64,000 nucleotides of DNA from Sphingopyxis sp. (lineage in GTDB: Bacteria > Pseudomonadota > Alphaproteobacteria > Sphingomonadales > Sphingomonadaceae). Made by a program: the position numbers and the translations under genes. Below are positions 26,264 to 35,547 of the stretch, in pieces (the stretch's first letter is position 1; each line of letters begins with the position of its first letter). The DNA is taken from contig JAIXHQ010000012.1 of the NCBI GenBank assembly GCA_030145715.1, forward strand, positions 27,463 through 91,462, written 5' to 3'. The notes under the pieces were generated by a model. The model worked only from the letters and a program-made list of their open reading frames with translations. It did no database searches and was not told the DNA's origin.

Positions 26264-26827
26264 TCAGAAGGGGACGTCGTCGTCCAGGTCGTCGTCGAAC
26301 GGCGGGCGTCCGCCGCCCGAATTGCCGCCGCTGCCGCCGCCGCCTTGATTCCAGCCGCCGCCGGAGCCGCCGCCCGACGATCCGCTGCCGCCGCCCTGGT
26401 TCCAGCCGCCGCCCGAACCGCCGCCGCTCCATTCGTCACCGCCGCCGCCGCCGCCACCGCGCGATCCGCCACCCGGCGCGCCGTCGAGCATGGTCAGCGA
26501 TCCGCCCATGCCCGCGATCACGATTTCGGTCGTATATTTGTCGTTGCCGTCGCGGTCCTGCCATTTGCGCGTGCGCAGCGACCCTTCGATATAGACCTTT
26601 GACCCTTTTTTCAGATAGCGTTCGACGACGCCGATCAGCCCTTCGCCATTGATGACGACCTGGTGCCATTCGGTGCGCTCCTTGCGCTCGCCGGTCATGC
26701 GGTCCTTCCATTGTTCGGACGTCGCGATCCGCAGATTCGCAACCTTGCCGCCGTTCTGGAACGACTTGATTTCCGGGTCGGCGCCCAGATTGCCGATCAG
26801 AATTACCTTGTTGACGCTGCCAGCCAT
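26264..26827 (-). CDS. ssb: Single-stranded DNA-binding protein
   Basis: A 187-residue SSB. The OB fold covers about residues 4-112 ([39 protein letters not shown]). A long glycine-rich linker follows, containing two copies of GGGWNQGGG. The acidic tail ends DDDVPF, the partner-binding tip found on replication SSBs. It protects ssDNA and recruits repair proteins. It lies between feoB and mmcB; pairing with mmcB suggests a shared repair role. Confidence 0.95.
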   Translation of the reverse strand: MAGSVNKVILIGNLGADPEIKSFQNGGKVANLRIATSEQWKDRMTGERKERTEWHQVVINGEGLIGVVERYLKKGSKVYIEGSLRTRKWQDRDGNDKYTTEIVIAGMGGSLTMLDGAPGGGSRGGGGGGGDEWSGGGSGGGWNQGGGSGSSGGGSGGGWNQGGGGSGGNSGGGRPPFDDDLDDDVPF

Positions 26828-26859
26828 CCGCCGCTCCGCTCCGCTAGAAAATGGGAGGA

Positions 26860-28725
26860 TCAGCCGAGCCCGAGCGCGACGGCCGTCCAGTAAGTGATGC
26901 CCGCAGCGACATAGGCCAGGGCGAACAAATAGCCAACCATGAACATCGGCCATTTCCAGCCATTGGTCTCTCGCCGCGTGATCGCGATCGTCGAGATGCA
27001 CTGGGGCGCAAAGACGAACCAGGCGAGAAAGGCGAGCGCGGTGGCAAGGCTCCATTTGCCCTGCAGCGTGTCGCCAAGCTGGTCCGACATTTTCTGTTCG
27101 TCGTCGCCCGCGTCGATGGCGTTGGCCGTCGCCATCGCCGAAACCGCGACCTCGCGCGCCGCCATGGCCGGGATCAGCGCGACGGCGATGTCATGGTTGA
27201 AACCGATCGGTTCGACGATCACTTCCAGCCCGCTCGCGATGCGGCCGCCGACGCTATATTCGACCTGGCTCAGCCCATTGTCCGCGGGAACCCTTGGAAA
27301 GCTGAGCAACAGCCACAGGACGACGGTGGTCGCGGCGATGATCGTGCCGGCACGGCGCAGGAAAATCCATGCGCGCTGCCACAGCGCGATGACGATGTCG
27401 TTCGCGCGCGGCCATTGATAGCGCGGCATTTCCATCATGAAACCGGCGGCATTGCCCTTTGTCACCGACCGGCGCAGGACGAGCGCGACCAGCATCGCCC
27501 CGACGATACCGCTGAGAAACAGGCAGAAAAGCACGAGGCCCTGGAGCCCGATGGGCGTTCCGCCGACCTGACGCGCCGGGATGAAGGCGCTGATGATCAG
27601 CGTATAGACCGGCATCCGCGCCGAACAGGTCATCAGCGGCGCGATCAGGATCGTCGTCAGCCGGTCCTTTTCATCGGGAATCGCGCGGGTCGCCATGATG
27701 CCGGGCACGGCGCAGGCAAAGCTGGACAACAGCGGGATGAAACCGCGGCCCGAAAGCCCGACCTTGCCCATCAGCCCGTCCATCAGAAAGGCGGCGCGGG
27801 TCATATAGCCCGATGCCTCCAGCAGCAGGATGAAGAAAAAGAGGATCAGGATCTGCGGCAGAAAGACGACGACCGCGCCGACGCCCGCCAGCAGACCCTC
27901 CACCACCAGATCGCGCAGGAAATTCGCGGGGACCGTATCCACCACCCAGAGCTGAACCGACCCGACGCCCGATTCGAGCGCGTCGGCAAAGGGGGTGGCC
28001 CAGGAAAAGACCGCCTGGAACATGACGAACATCAGCGCGAACAGCAGGACCAGACCGGCAACGGGGTGCAGCACCACATTGTCGACGCGCTGGGTCCAGC
28101 GCCGCACCGGCGCTTCATCGACGATCGCGGCGCGGGCGATCGTCCGGGCGCGCGCGTGCAGCGAGGCGTCGGTCGATTCCGCCGCGCCCGCTTCGCGCGG
28201 CCGGTGCGACTGGATCGCGCCGTCCACCGCCGCGACCAGTTCGGCCAGCCCGCGCTTGCGCACCGCCACCGTCGGCACGACCGGCACGCCCAATTCCCTT
28301 GCCAGCCGGTCGGCGTCGAGCGTCAGCCCGTCGCGTTCCGCGAGGTCGAGCATGTTGAGCGCGACGACGGTCGGCAGGTTGAGCGCGAGCAGTTCGAGCG
28401 CGAAGCAGAGATGATTGTCGAGATTGGCCGCATCGACGACGATGATGAGCGCGTCGGGACGCTTTTCCCCCTCCTGCCGACCCAGCACGACGTCGCGCGT
28501 GACCGCTTCGTCCAGCGAGACCGGGGTCAGGCTGTATGTGCCGGGCAGGTCGATCAGCGACATCGGGCGGCCGTCGGCAAAACTTGCCTGTCCTGCCTTG
28601 CGTTCGACGGTGACGCCCGGATAGTTGGCGATTTTCTGCCGCGCGCCGGTCAGCGCGTTGAACAGGCTCGATTTGCCGGCGTTGGGATTGCCGACCAGCG
28701 CGATCGACGGGATGGCGGCGGTCAT
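26860..28725 (-). CDS. feoB: Ferrous iron transporter FeoB
   Basis: A 621-residue inner-membrane Fe2+ transporter with an N-terminal G-protein domain: G1 GNPNAGKS at residues 10-17, DLPGTYSL for G3 and LNMLDLAE for G4. The membrane part has the Gate motifs, including [13 protein letters not shown] and [13 protein letters not shown] with the conserved Cys. Length is shorter than the 770 residues of E. coli FeoB but usual for alphaproteobacteria. It overlaps feoA by 4 bases. No feoC is present; ssb follows after 32 bases. Confidence 0.95.
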   Translation of the reverse strand: MTAAIPSIALVGNPNAGKSSLFNALTGARQKIANYPGVTVERKAGQASFADGRPMSLIDLPGTYSLTPVSLDEAVTRDVVLGRQEGEKRPDALIIVVDAANLDNHLCFALELLALNLPTVVALNMLDLAERDGLTLDADRLARELGVPVVPTVAVRKRGLAELVAAVDGAIQSHRPREAGAAESTDASLHARARTIARAAIVDEAPVRRWTQRVDNVVLHPVAGLVLLFALMFVMFQAVFSWATPFADALESGVGSVQLWVVDTVPANFLRDLVVEGLLAGVGAVVVFLPQILILFFFILLLEASGYMTRAAFLMDGLMGKVGLSGRGFIPLLSSFACAVPGIMATRAIPDEKDRLTTILIAPLMTCSARMPVYTLIISAFIPARQVGGTPIGLQGLVLFCLFLSGIVGAMLVALVLRRSVTKGNAAGFMMEMPRYQWPRANDIVIALWQRAWIFLRRAGTIIAATTVVLWLLLSFPRVPADNGLSQVEYSVGGRIASGLEVIVEPIGFNHDIAVALIPAMAAREVAVSAMATANAIDAGDDEQKMSDQLGDTLQGKWSLATALAFLAWFVFAPQCISTIAITRRETNGWKWPMFMVGYLFALAYVAAGITYWTAVALGLG

Positions 28726-28970
28726 GCGGCGGGCTCCAATTCGATCGCCGCCGCCTGCCGCGCGCGGATGATCACCTTCATCCGCCCGACGGTCAGCGCG
28801 AGCGGATCCCGCGAAAAGATGCTGCCGCGATGCAGCGGCGTGACTTCGCACCCCTCCATCAACCCGAATTCGCGTAACCGCCGTCCTTCGGCTTCGGACA
28901 TCGCGGTCCAATCGATCCGGGCAATCCGCACCCGAGCGCCCAGCGGCGTCTTGTCGAGCAAAACAGTCAT
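28722..28970 (-). CDS. feoA: Ferrous iron transport protein FeoA
   Basis: An 82-residue SH3-like protein that assists FeoB. The family pattern RRLREFGLMEGCEVTPLHRG and the strand LTVGRMKVIIRA are visible. The ATG at 28970 has no Shine-Dalgarno; the bases immediately upstream are a Fur-box-like sequence, so translation may start on a nearly leaderless mRNA, or the true start lies a few codons inside. It is the first gene of feoA-feoB. Confidence 0.92.
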   Translation of the reverse strand: MTVLLDKTPLGARVRIARIDWTAMSEAEGRRLREFGLMEGCEVTPLHRGSIFSRDPLALTVGRMKVIIRARQAAAIELEPAA

Positions 28971-28971
28971 T

Positions 28972-28990
28972 TGCGAGCGATTATCAATAA
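28972..28990 (-). promoter_or_regulatory. Fur/Irr-type iron box before feoA
   Basis: TGCGAGCGATTATCAATAA resembles alphaproteobacterial Fur sites (a TGCnAATnATTnnCA-like pattern) and lies directly against the feoA start codon. Iron-dependent repression of feoAB is inferred from the site and its position. Confidence 0.6.
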
Positions 28991-29027
28991 CCGCCCCCGA
29001 GCGCCAGTCCTGCTGTGCAATTTATGT

Positions 29028-29693
29028 CTACCGCCCCGGATAGCGCAGGCGGCCGACGAAGCGCGCGAGGCTGGGGCGTTCGAGGCTGCGCGCCGCGCGG
29101 CGGTGCTTCCAGCTTTCGAACCGCATCACCTGATCGATCCGGCGCGCGAGGAAAGCGCGGGTGTCGGCGAAATCGTCGCTGTCGTCATTCAGGAACACCG
29201 CCATCGTCGAACCATAGACGGCGCCGAGGATCGCGCGCTTGCTGTAGTGATTATAGTCGGTCGCGGTGTCGCCCGCGAGCCGCCACATCTGATCGGCGGC
29301 GCGCCAGCCGAGCCTGGCGGCGTGCGGGGCATTGCCCGGCAGGGCGAGCAGCGACAGCGCGCGGCGCAGCGATTCGCGATGGGGGGCGAGCAGGTCGATG
29401 CGCGTTTCGACGAGCGCGGTGATGCGTTCGCGAATCTTGAGCGCGGCAAGGCTGTCGGCGGGCCAGCGCGCCTCCATCGCCATGTCGATGTCCGCGAACC
29501 ACGCGTCGATCATGTCGCGTGCGCCGCCCGGAAAGGCGAGCCGCGCGACATCGACGTCGATCCCGACGCGCCGGGCGGCATCGGCCAGCGCGCCATCGCC
29601 AAAACCGTCGAAGGCGGCATTCTGTGCGATCAGCGGCGCAAGCGCGGCGCGAATCTCGTCCAGGGTGGGATCGGCGGGAAGGATCGAGGCCAT
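29028..29693 (-). CDS. coq9: COQ9 family ubiquinone biosynthesis protein
   Basis: A 221-residue protein of the COQ9 family, a TetR-fold lipid-binding protein that presents ubiquinone intermediates to the hydroxylase Coq7. The hallmark block WRAADQMWRLAGDTATDYNHYSKRAIL is split by nothing and fits COQ9 well, followed by STMAVFLNDDSDDF. Start at 29693, 5 bases after the upstream DMT transporter gene, so both are likely co-transcribed. It is found mainly in alphaproteobacteria and mitochondria. Confidence 0.92.
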   Translation of the reverse strand: MASILPADPTLDEIRAALAPLIAQNAAFDGFGDGALADAARRVGIDVDVARLAFPGGARDMIDAWFADIDMAMEARWPADSLAALKIRERITALVETRIDLLAPHRESLRRALSLLALPGNAPHAARLGWRAADQMWRLAGDTATDYNHYSKRAILGAVYGSTMAVFLNDDSDDFADTRAFLARRIDQVMRFESWKHRRAARSLERPSLARFVGRLRYPGR

Positions 29694-29698
29694 GACGA

Positions 29699-30613
29699 TC
29701 AGATAGGCCGTGCCGTCCGGCTCGGCAACCTTATCAGCACCAGCGAGGCCGCGACCATGGCGCCACCGAAAATCTCCATCGCGCTTAAAATCTCGCCAAA
29801 GATCAGCCAGCCCGCCACCGCCGCGACCACCGGCTGGACAAGAAGGGTCAGTCCGACGACCAGCGGGGAAAAACGCGGCAGCGCCCAGATGAGCAGCCCC
29901 TGCCCGACAATCTGGCTCATCAGCGCGAGCGCGATCAGCGGGATCCAGTTGCCCGGCACGATCACTTCCCCCATCATCACCGCGGCGGCGAGCAGGATCG
30001 GGATGCCCGCGACCGACGAGATGGCCAGCGCCGACCATGGGCCGATTTCATCGCGCACCCGCTGCATCATCAGCACATATCCGGTGTAGAGCGCGCCCGC
30101 GAGCAGGCTGAGCAGGTCGCCGACCAGATAGGCGGACGACGCCTCATAGCTTTGCCCCATCAACAGCGCCGAACCGGCGAAAGCGAGCAATATGGCAAAG
30201 GCGGGCCAGCCGCGCGGCAGCGCACGCGACAGCATGATGCCCCAGATGACGAGCAGCAGGCTGGCGCTGTTGCCGAACAATGTCGCGTTCGCCACTTTCG
30301 TCTGGAGGATGCCGATATGCCAGGCGGCGAGATCGAGCGCGAAGAAAATCCCTGCCCCGACCGCAATCCACAGCGCCCGCGCCGAGGGCATATGCCCGCC
30401 GGTTTCGCGCCGCATCAACAGCAGCAGGACCGGCAGCGCGAGCGCCAGCCGCCACACGCCGACCGCCATCGGCCCCACATCGTCGGCAAGGCGCACGACG
30501 AGCGCGGTCAGCGACAGCGCGAGATTCCCCGCGACAAGCGCCGCAAAGCCCCAGCGGCTGGGCGGCGCGGCGGGGGCCGTGCGTTCGTCGAGGCGGTCGA
30601 TCTTGGCTGTCAT
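29699..30613 (-). CDS. DMT superfamily (EamA) transporter
   Basis: A 304-residue inner-membrane protein with ten predicted transmembrane helices in two EamA repeats, beginning about residue 24 (FAALVAGNLALSLTALVVRL) and residue 165 (GDLLSLLAGALYTGYVLMMQ). GEILSAMEIFGGAMV is the typical end of the second repeat. These proteins export or import metabolites such as amino acids or nucleobases; substrate unknown. Divergent from the ene-reductase gene at 30726 with 112 bases between. Confidence 0.88.
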   Translation of the reverse strand: MTAKIDRLDERTAPAAPPSRWGFAALVAGNLALSLTALVVRLADDVGPMAVGVWRLALALPVLLLLMRRETGGHMPSARALWIAVGAGIFFALDLAAWHIGILQTKVANATLFGNSASLLLVIWGIMLSRALPRGWPAFAILLAFAGSALLMGQSYEASSAYLVGDLLSLLAGALYTGYVLMMQRVRDEIGPWSALAISSVAGIPILLAAAVMMGEVIVPGNWIPLIALALMSQIVGQGLLIWALPRFSPLVVGLTLLVQPVVAAVAGWLIFGEILSAMEIFGGAMVAASLVLIRLPSRTARPI

Positions 30614-30725
30614 CTAGATTTTCTTTTGCTACCCACCATTGCGTCGGCGGCGCGACGTTCATAGCTTTGCGAGCCATAGCGGCGACCGTTGGGGCCGTCG
30701 TGAAGAAAGTGAAAGGTGGAGGATA

Positions 30726-31811
30726 ATGGCCATATCCCTGTTCGATCCGATCCAATTGGGGGCGATCGACGCGCCGAACCGGATCGTCATGGCGCCGCTG
30801 ACGCGCGGCCGCGCCGGGCCGGGGTTCGTCCCCAACGAACTGGCCCGCGAATATTATCGCCAGCGCGCGTCGGCGGGGCTCATCATTTCCGAAGCCACGG
30901 GCATTTCGCAGGAAGGACTCGGCTGGCCGAGCGCCCCCGGCCTGTGGACCGACGCGCAGGTCGAAGGATGGAAACCCGTCACCGACGCCGTTCACGACGC
31001 GGGCGGCCGCATCGTCGCCCAATTGTGGCACATGGGGCGGCTGGTCCATTCGGTGTTCAACGACGGCAAGCAGCCGGTGTCGGCATCGGCGACCACCGGC
31101 ACCGGCCGCGCGCACACGCCGGTCGGCCGCCGCGACCTGGAAGAGGCGCGGCCGCTGCGCATCGACGAAATTCCGCGCCTGATCGGCGATTATGCGAAGG
31201 CGGCGGAAAATGCGAAGAAGGCCGGGTTCGACGGGGTGCAGTTGCACGGCGCCAACGGTTATCTGATCGACCAGTTTCTGCGCGACGGGTCGAACCTGCG
31301 CGACGATGATTATGGCGGGTCGGTCGACAATCGCATCCGCCTGCTCCGCGAAGTGACCGAGGCGCTGATCGGCGTGTGGGGCAAGGACCGCGTCGCCGTG
31401 CGCCTGTCGCCGAACGGCGAGACGCAGGGCGTCGACGACAGCGCGCCCGAGACGCTGTTTCCGGCCGCCGCCGCCGCGCTCGACGCGCTGGGCATCGCCT
31501 TTCTGGAACTGCGCGAACCCGGCCAGGACGGCACGTTCGGCCGCACCGACGTCCCCCGGCAGTCGCCCGCGATCCGCGCGGCGTTCCACGGGCCGCTGAT
31601 CCTGAACAGCGATTATGACGTGGCGCGGGCGAAGGCCGCGCTGGACAGCGGCGTTGCCGACGCGATCGCCTTTGGCCGTCCCTTTATCGGCAACCCCGAC
31701 CTGGTCGAACGGATCGAAAGCGGCGCAGAATGGGCCGCCGACAATCCGCAGACCTGGTATTCGCCGGGGCCGGAGGGCTATACCGACTATCCGGCGTTGC
31801 AACCGGCATGA
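30726..31811 (+). CDS. nemA: Old yellow enzyme family alkene reductase
   Basis: A 361-residue FMN-dependent TIM-barrel ene-reductase. Evidence is the N-terminus LFDPIQLGAIDAPNRIVMAPLTR, the flavin and substrate region QLWHMGRLVH, LHGANGYLIDQFLRDGSN, and SDYDVARAKAALDSGVADAIAFGRPFIGNPDL at the phosphate-binding end. It matches the NemA/XenB class reducing activated double bonds, nitro-esters or maleimides. The physiological substrate is unknown. It converges with the gene at 31845. Confidence 0.9.
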   Translation: MAISLFDPIQLGAIDAPNRIVMAPLTRGRAGPGFVPNELAREYYRQRASAGLIISEATGISQEGLGWPSAPGLWTDAQVEGWKPVTDAVHDAGGRIVAQLWHMGRLVHSVFNDGKQPVSASATTGTGRAHTPVGRRDLEEARPLRIDEIPRLIGDYAKAAENAKKAGFDGVQLHGANGYLIDQFLRDGSNLRDDDYGGSVDNRIRLLREVTEALIGVWGKDRVAVRLSPNGETQGVDDSAPETLFPAAAAALDALGIAFLELREPGQDGTFGRTDVPRQSPAIRAAFHGPLILNSDYDVARAKAALDSGVADAIAFGRPFIGNPDLVERIESGAEWAADNPQTWYSPGPEGYTDYPALQPA

Positions 31812-31844
31812 TCGATGCGATCCGGGCGGCGCGGGCCGTCCGGA

Positions 31845-32441
31845 TCATCCCTTTTCGGCGAGCGCCTTGTCGACGATCTGGGCGCCGATCGGCCCGATGA
31901 CATGGCCGCCGAACCGGAACAGCGCGAAAACCGCCACAAAGAGAATCAGCGGCTCGACAAAAGCCATGATGATCGCCGCGATCAGCGTTCCGAAAAACAG
32001 CATCATGAAGCCGCCGGTCAGTTCACCCTGCCCCTGTTGACCCAGTTCGATCGTCCGCGGTCCCTTTGCGTCCCACCATTTGGCGGTGACGATGGTTTTC
32101 CGCCCGCCCGTTTGCGATCGGGCCGTTGGCTGCGGGGGAATGCGCACCGTCGGCGGCTGGCCGGTCGGCTTGTCGCCCCCCGGCTGTTGGCGATGTCTTT
32201 CGGCCGCGGCAGACGCCACAGGCCGATTCGCGGCGCGCGGGGCGGCGGGAGCAGGCGGTGGATTTTCGGGAGCCGCCGCTGTTCGCGCGGACCGGATCGG
32301 TTCGACGCCCATCTTGCGGTCGTGCAGGTCCATGCGCTGCGCGGCGCTGAGCGGGGTCTGTCCGGTTTCGCTGTCGATGACCACCAGCCGTCCACCCCGT
32401 TCGACGACGGAAAAACGGCTGGGGGGCGGGCGATCAACCAA
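31845..32441 (-). CDS. Membrane protein of unknown function after ribH
   Basis: A 198-residue protein with no named family that I recognise. The first half is soluble and rich in Pro, Ala, Arg; the second half holds two closely spaced transmembrane segments (about residues 138-175: [19 protein letters not shown], then LFVAVFALF). The start is TTG at 32441, inside the last codons of ribH (8-base overlap), with GAAGGA about 10 bases upstream, pointing to translational coupling. It is the third gene of the ribB-ribH operon. Confidence 0.7.
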   Translation of the reverse strand: MVDRPPPSRFSVVERGGRLVVIDSETGQTPLSAAQRMDLHDRKMGVEPIRSARTAAAPENPPPAPAAPRAANRPVASAAAERHRQQPGGDKPTGQPPTVRIPPQPTARSQTGGRKTIVTAKWWDAKGPRTIELGQQGQGELTGGFMMLFFGTLIAAIIMAFVEPLILFVAVFALFRFGGHVIGPIGAQIVDKALAEKG

Positions 32442-32859
32442 TGCCGAATTGTTCCTTCAGGGCCAGCATGGCGATCGCGGCCTTTGCCGCTTCGCCGCCC
32501 TTATCCTTGCGCGTCCGGTCGGCGCGCGCAAGCGCCTGATCTTCATTTTCCACCGTCAATATGCCGTTGCCGATCGCCAGGCCGTCGAGCGTCAGCGCCA
32601 TGATGCCGCGCGCGCTTTCGTTCGAGACGACTTCGAAATGATAGGTTTCGCCGCGGATGACGACGCCCAGCGCGACATAGGCGTCGAAACGGCCGGTATC
32701 GGCGGCGAGCGAAATGGCCGCGGGCACCTCCAGCGCGCCGGGGACGGTCACGGTTTCATGGCTGTGCCCCTCTGCCTCCAGCGCGCTGCGCACGCCGTCG
32801 AGCAGCATGTCGTTGAGGTGCGAATAGAAACGGGCTTCGACGATCAATATATGGGCCAT
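32434..32859 (-). CDS. ribH: 6,7-dimethyl-8-ribityllumazine synthase
   Basis: A 141-residue lumazine synthase condensing the RibB and RibD products. Key blocks are [34 protein letters not shown] with the catalytic His in ETYHFE, and [16 protein letters not shown]. Length is normal for the single-domain shell-forming enzyme. Its start overlaps the ribB stop by one base (TGATG) and it is tightly coupled to ribB. Confidence 0.95.
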   Translation of the reverse strand: MAHILIVEARFYSHLNDMLLDGVRSALEAEGHSHETVTVPGALEVPAAISLAADTGRFDAYVALGVVIRGETYHFEVVSNESARGIMALTLDGLAIGNGILTVENEDQALARADRTRKDKGGEAAKAAIAMLALKEQFGIG

Positions 32860-34133
32860 CAGGCTTCTCCCGGAATGGGTCGTTCGCCGACGACCGACAG
32901 GCCATAGCCTTCGAGCCCGACGATATTGCTGTGCGTGGGGGTGAGCAATTCCATCGCATGGACGCCAAGGTCGGCAAGGATCTGGGCCCCGATCCCGTAA
33001 GTGCGCAGGTCCATGCCGCCGGCGGGCGCCGGGGTGGCGTCGGCGTCGGCCGATCCGGGCAGCGGACGCATCAGCATCACGATCACCCCCGAACCGGCTT
33101 CGCCCATCGCGTCCATCGCGCGTTGCAGGCGGCGCTTTTTCGGCCCCGGACGGCCCATGATGTCGTCAAAGATCGACACGGGATGCATCCGCACCAGCGT
33201 CACGCCCTCGGGATCGATCGGCCCCTTTTGCAGCACCAGATTGACGCTGCCGTCGATCTTGTTGCGATAGGATTTCAGGCGCCATTCGCCGCCATAGTCC
33301 GATTCGAACGGTTCGTCGGACACGCATTCGACCAGCCGGTCGCTGCGATTGCGATAGGCGATCAGGTCGGCGATCGTCCCGATTTTCAGGCCATGGCGCC
33401 GCGCAAAGGGCACCAGATCGTCCAGCCGCGCCATCGTCCCGTCGTCGTTCATGATTTCACAGATCACGCCCGATGGGTTCAGACCGGCCAGCCGCGCGAT
33501 GTCCACCGACGCCTCTGTATGGCCCGCGCGTACAAGGACGCCGCCGTCCCGCGCGATCAACGGAAAGATATGGCCCGGCGTGACGATGTCGTCGCGGGTC
33601 TTGCCAGCGTCGATCGCGACCGCGACGGTGCGGGCGCGGTCGCCCGCCGATATGCCCGTCGTCACCCCCTCACGCGCCTCGATCGACGTCGTAAAGGCGG
33701 TTTCGTGCCGCGTCCCGTTCTGGCGGCTCATCAATTCGAGGCCCAGCGTGTCGACGCGCGACCTGGTCAGCGTCAGGCAGATCAGGCCGCGCCCGTGCGT
33801 CGCCATGAAATTGATCGCGTCAGGCGTCGCCATCTGGGCGGGAATGACCAGATCACCCTCATTCTCCCGATCCTCGTCATCGACAAGGATGAACATGCGC
33901 CCGTTGCGCGCCTCGGCGATAATTTCTTCCGGGGTCGCCATCGGCGACAGGTCGCTGCCGTTGGCGAGCCAGTTTTCCAGCTTTCGCAGCGTTTCCGCAG
34001 TCGGATTCCAACCCGGCGAATCGAGATCGCGAAGGCTGTTGGCGTGAAGCCCCGCGGCGCGCGCGAGACCCGAGCGGGACATGGTGCCGCCGTCGACAAT
34101 GCCGCGAATGCGGTCGATGAGCTGTGTGGACAT
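32859..34133 (-). CDS. ribB: HTH-RibB-RibX fusion: dihydroxybutanone phosphate synthase
   Basis: A 424-residue, three-part protein. Residues 1-62 form a Cro/CI-like helix-turn-helix ([19 protein letters not shown], then [12 protein letters not shown]). Residues 66-270 are 3,4-dihydroxy-2-butanone 4-phosphate synthase, with [11 protein letters not shown] at 85-95, THGRGLICL and [10 protein letters not shown]. Residues 275-424 resemble GTP cyclohydrolase II ([14 protein letters not shown]) but lack the three zinc cysteines: the SECLTGD-CDCG region is replaced by [20 protein letters not shown]. So this third domain is a RibX-type domain, probably not a cyclohydrolase. The first 64 residues could be skipped by starting at Met65, but the HTH reads too cleanly to be accidental. 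A palindrome lies in its own promoter. Confidence 0.9.
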   Translation of the reverse strand: MSTQLIDRIRGIVDGGTMSRSGLARAAGLHANSLRDLDSPGWNPTAETLRKLENWLANGSDLSPMATPEEIIAEARNGRMFILVDDEDRENEGDLVIPAQMATPDAINFMATHGRGLICLTLTRSRVDTLGLELMSRQNGTRHETAFTTSIEAREGVTTGISAGDRARTVAVAIDAGKTRDDIVTPGHIFPLIARDGGVLVRAGHTEASVDIARLAGLNPSGVICEIMNDDGTMARLDDLVPFARRHGLKIGTIADLIAYRNRSDRLVECVSDEPFESDYGGEWRLKSYRNKIDGSVNLVLQKGPIDPEGVTLVRMHPVSIFDDIMGRPGPKKRRLQRAMDAMGEAGSGVIVMLMRPLPGSADADATPAPAGGMDLRTYGIGAQILADLGVHAMELLTPTHSNIVGLEGYGLSVVGERPIPGEA

Positions 34134-34139
34134 GAGTCG

Positions 34140-34168
34140 GTTGTCTCACATCAAAATGTGATAGTCAA
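34140..34168 (-). promoter_or_regulatory. Candidate ribB promoter with internal operator palindrome
   Basis: Leftward: TTGACT (34168-34163), a 17-base spacer, then GACAAC (34145-34140), with the ribB ATG 7 bases beyond. The spacer is almost exactly the palindrome TCACAT-caaa-ATGTGA (34146-34161), and the outer TTG/CAA arms extend the symmetry. A repressor here would block RNA polymerase. The short distance to the ATG implies a leaderless mRNA if this promoter is used. Confidence 0.55.
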
Positions 34169-34190
34169 TCAGGGATTCACATTGCGCCGA

Positions 34191-34808
34191 TCATTCCGGC
34201 CCGATGCGCGGCCCCAGATCGCGCGCCGGGCCGTCCGGCTTTGCGTCGAGAATGGCCGTGATCTGTCCCGTCCGGTCGTCGCGCTTGGCATAATCGCGCG
34301 CCGACATGCCGGTGATATGGTCGGCCTTGTCCGGATTGGCGCCGCCGCGCACCAGCAGACGCACCATCGCGACATTCTTGCTCTGAACCGCCAGCATCAG
34401 CGCGGTTTCGCCGCGCCGGTTGGCCTGATCCACCGGCGCTTTGCGGCCAAGCAGTGCCTGCGCCCCTTCGGTAAAGTTCAGCAGCGCGGCATGCATCAGT
34501 GGCGTCGTGCCCTGGCGGTCGGCGATCGACGGTTCGGCGCCCTTGCCCAGCAGGAAGCGCACCCATGTCAGGTCGCGCCGCTTCATGACGATGATCAGCG
34601 CGGTTTCGCCGCTGTCCGCGTTTCGCGTGTTCACCAGCGCCGGGTCGTCTTTCAGCGCGTTGGTCGCTTTGGTGCCGTCGCGGCTGTCGACCGCCTGCAA
34701 AAACCCATAGCCGCCGCGAAACTGGGCCTGTGCCGGACCAAAGGCGGCGACCGCCGCGACCATGGCCAAGGGCAGAAGGGCAAGGCGGACGTCCGCGCGT
34801 CGAAACAT
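34191..34808 (-). CDS. Exported ankyrin-repeat protein
   Basis: A 205-residue protein with a cleavable signal peptide (about residues 1-28, ending PAQA) and four ankyrin repeats between residues 35 and 190. Examples are SGETALIIVMKRRDLTWVRFLL, GTTPLMHAALL and GETALMLAVQSKNVAMVRLL. Periplasmic ankyrin proteins often protect or scaffold enzymes such as catalases; here no partner is evident. It is on the same strand upstream of ribB, separated by the ribB promoter region. Confidence 0.85.
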   Translation of the reverse strand: MFRRADVRLALLPLAMVAAVAAFGPAQAQFRGGYGFLQAVDSRDGTKATNALKDDPALVNTRNADSGETALIIVMKRRDLTWVRFLLGKGAEPSIADRQGTTPLMHAALLNFTEGAQALLGRKAPVDQANRRGETALMLAVQSKNVAMVRLLVRGGANPDKADHITGMSARDYAKRDDRTGQITAILDAKPDGPARDLGPRIGPE

Positions 34809-34893
34809 GATATGGGGACCCCCGGCAAGAATCGCCGCGATCGCGCGACGAGAATGGTTGATTTTTGACGGTTAGCCGACCAAGGCTGGCCGC

Positions 34894-35547
34894 ATGATGA
34901 ACATCGCAGATATGGGACAAAAGATTGTCCGCGCAACCCTGATCCTTCTTTTCGGCGCCGCGCTTGCCGGATGCGGCGGGCCGGGCGCCCCCGCGGACGC
35001 ACCGTCCGCGCGTCCCCCGCTCGAAGGCGCGCGAATCGGCGGCCCCTTCACGCTGATCGACCAGAACGGCAAGACGGTCAGCGACACTGATTTCGCCGGC
35101 AAATATCGCATGGTCTATTTCGGTTACAGCTTTTGCCCCGACATCTGCCCGGTCGACCTTCAGAAACTGATGCGCGGGCTGGCCCGGTTCGAAAAGGCCG
35201 ATCCGGTGCGCGGAGCCAAGATCGCGCCGATCTTTATCTCCTTCGACCCCGCGCGCGACACGCCCGAGGCGTTGAAACCCTTTGTCGCGCGTTACCATCC
35301 GCGCCTCGTCGGCCTGACCGGCACGCCCGAACAGATCGCCGCCGTCGCCAAGGCCTATGCCGTCAGCTATAGCAAGGTCGAAGGGTCGGAGCCCGACCGC
35401 TATCTGATGGCGCACACCCAGCTTGCCTTTTTGATGGACCCGGCGGGCAAGCCGCTGGCGCTGTTGCCGCTGGACGATCCCACGACCGACGCCAATGAGG
35501 GTGAGCCCGAAAAGGTCGAGGCCGAACTGGCCAAATGGGTCAAGTGA
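34894..35547 (+). CDS. SCO1/SenC family copper chaperone lipoprotein
   Basis: A 217-residue thioredoxin-fold protein that delivers copper to the CuA site of cytochrome c oxidase. Lipobox LAGC places the lipidated Cys at residue 27. The copper ligands are the CxxxC pair Cys81 and Cys85 (FGYSFCPDICPVD) and His174 (MAHTQLAF). All three are present, so it should be functional. No oxidase gene is nearby. It overlaps the next gene by 13 bases. Confidence 0.92.
   Translation: MMNIADMGQKIVRATLILLFGAALAGCGGPGAPADAPSARPPLEGARIGGPFTLIDQNGKTVSDTDFAGKYRMVYFGYSFCPDICPVDLQKLMRGLARFEKADPVRGAKIAPIFISFDPARDTPEALKPFVARYHPRLVGLTGTPEQIAAVAKAYAVSYSKVEGSEPDRYLMAHTQLAFLMDPAGKPLALLPLDDPTTDANEGEPEKVEAELAKWVK

Noticed and set aside
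26300..26470. CRISPR-like or tandem DNA repeat in the GC-rich stretch
   Set aside because: It is the in-frame coding sequence of the glycine-rich SSB linker.
26851..29043. 730-codon plus-strand frame opposite feoAB
   Set aside because: Very long but wholly antisense to FeoA/FeoB, low-complexity Asp/Arg/His/Gln, no motif.
34146..34161. CRP/FNR-type site
   Set aside because: The arms are TCACA...TGTGA, the reverse order of the CRP consensus TGTGA-N6-TCACA.
34134..34190. FMN riboswitch before ribB
   Set aside because: Only 57 bases are available and the putative promoter leaves no leader; the conserved RFN fold cannot fit.
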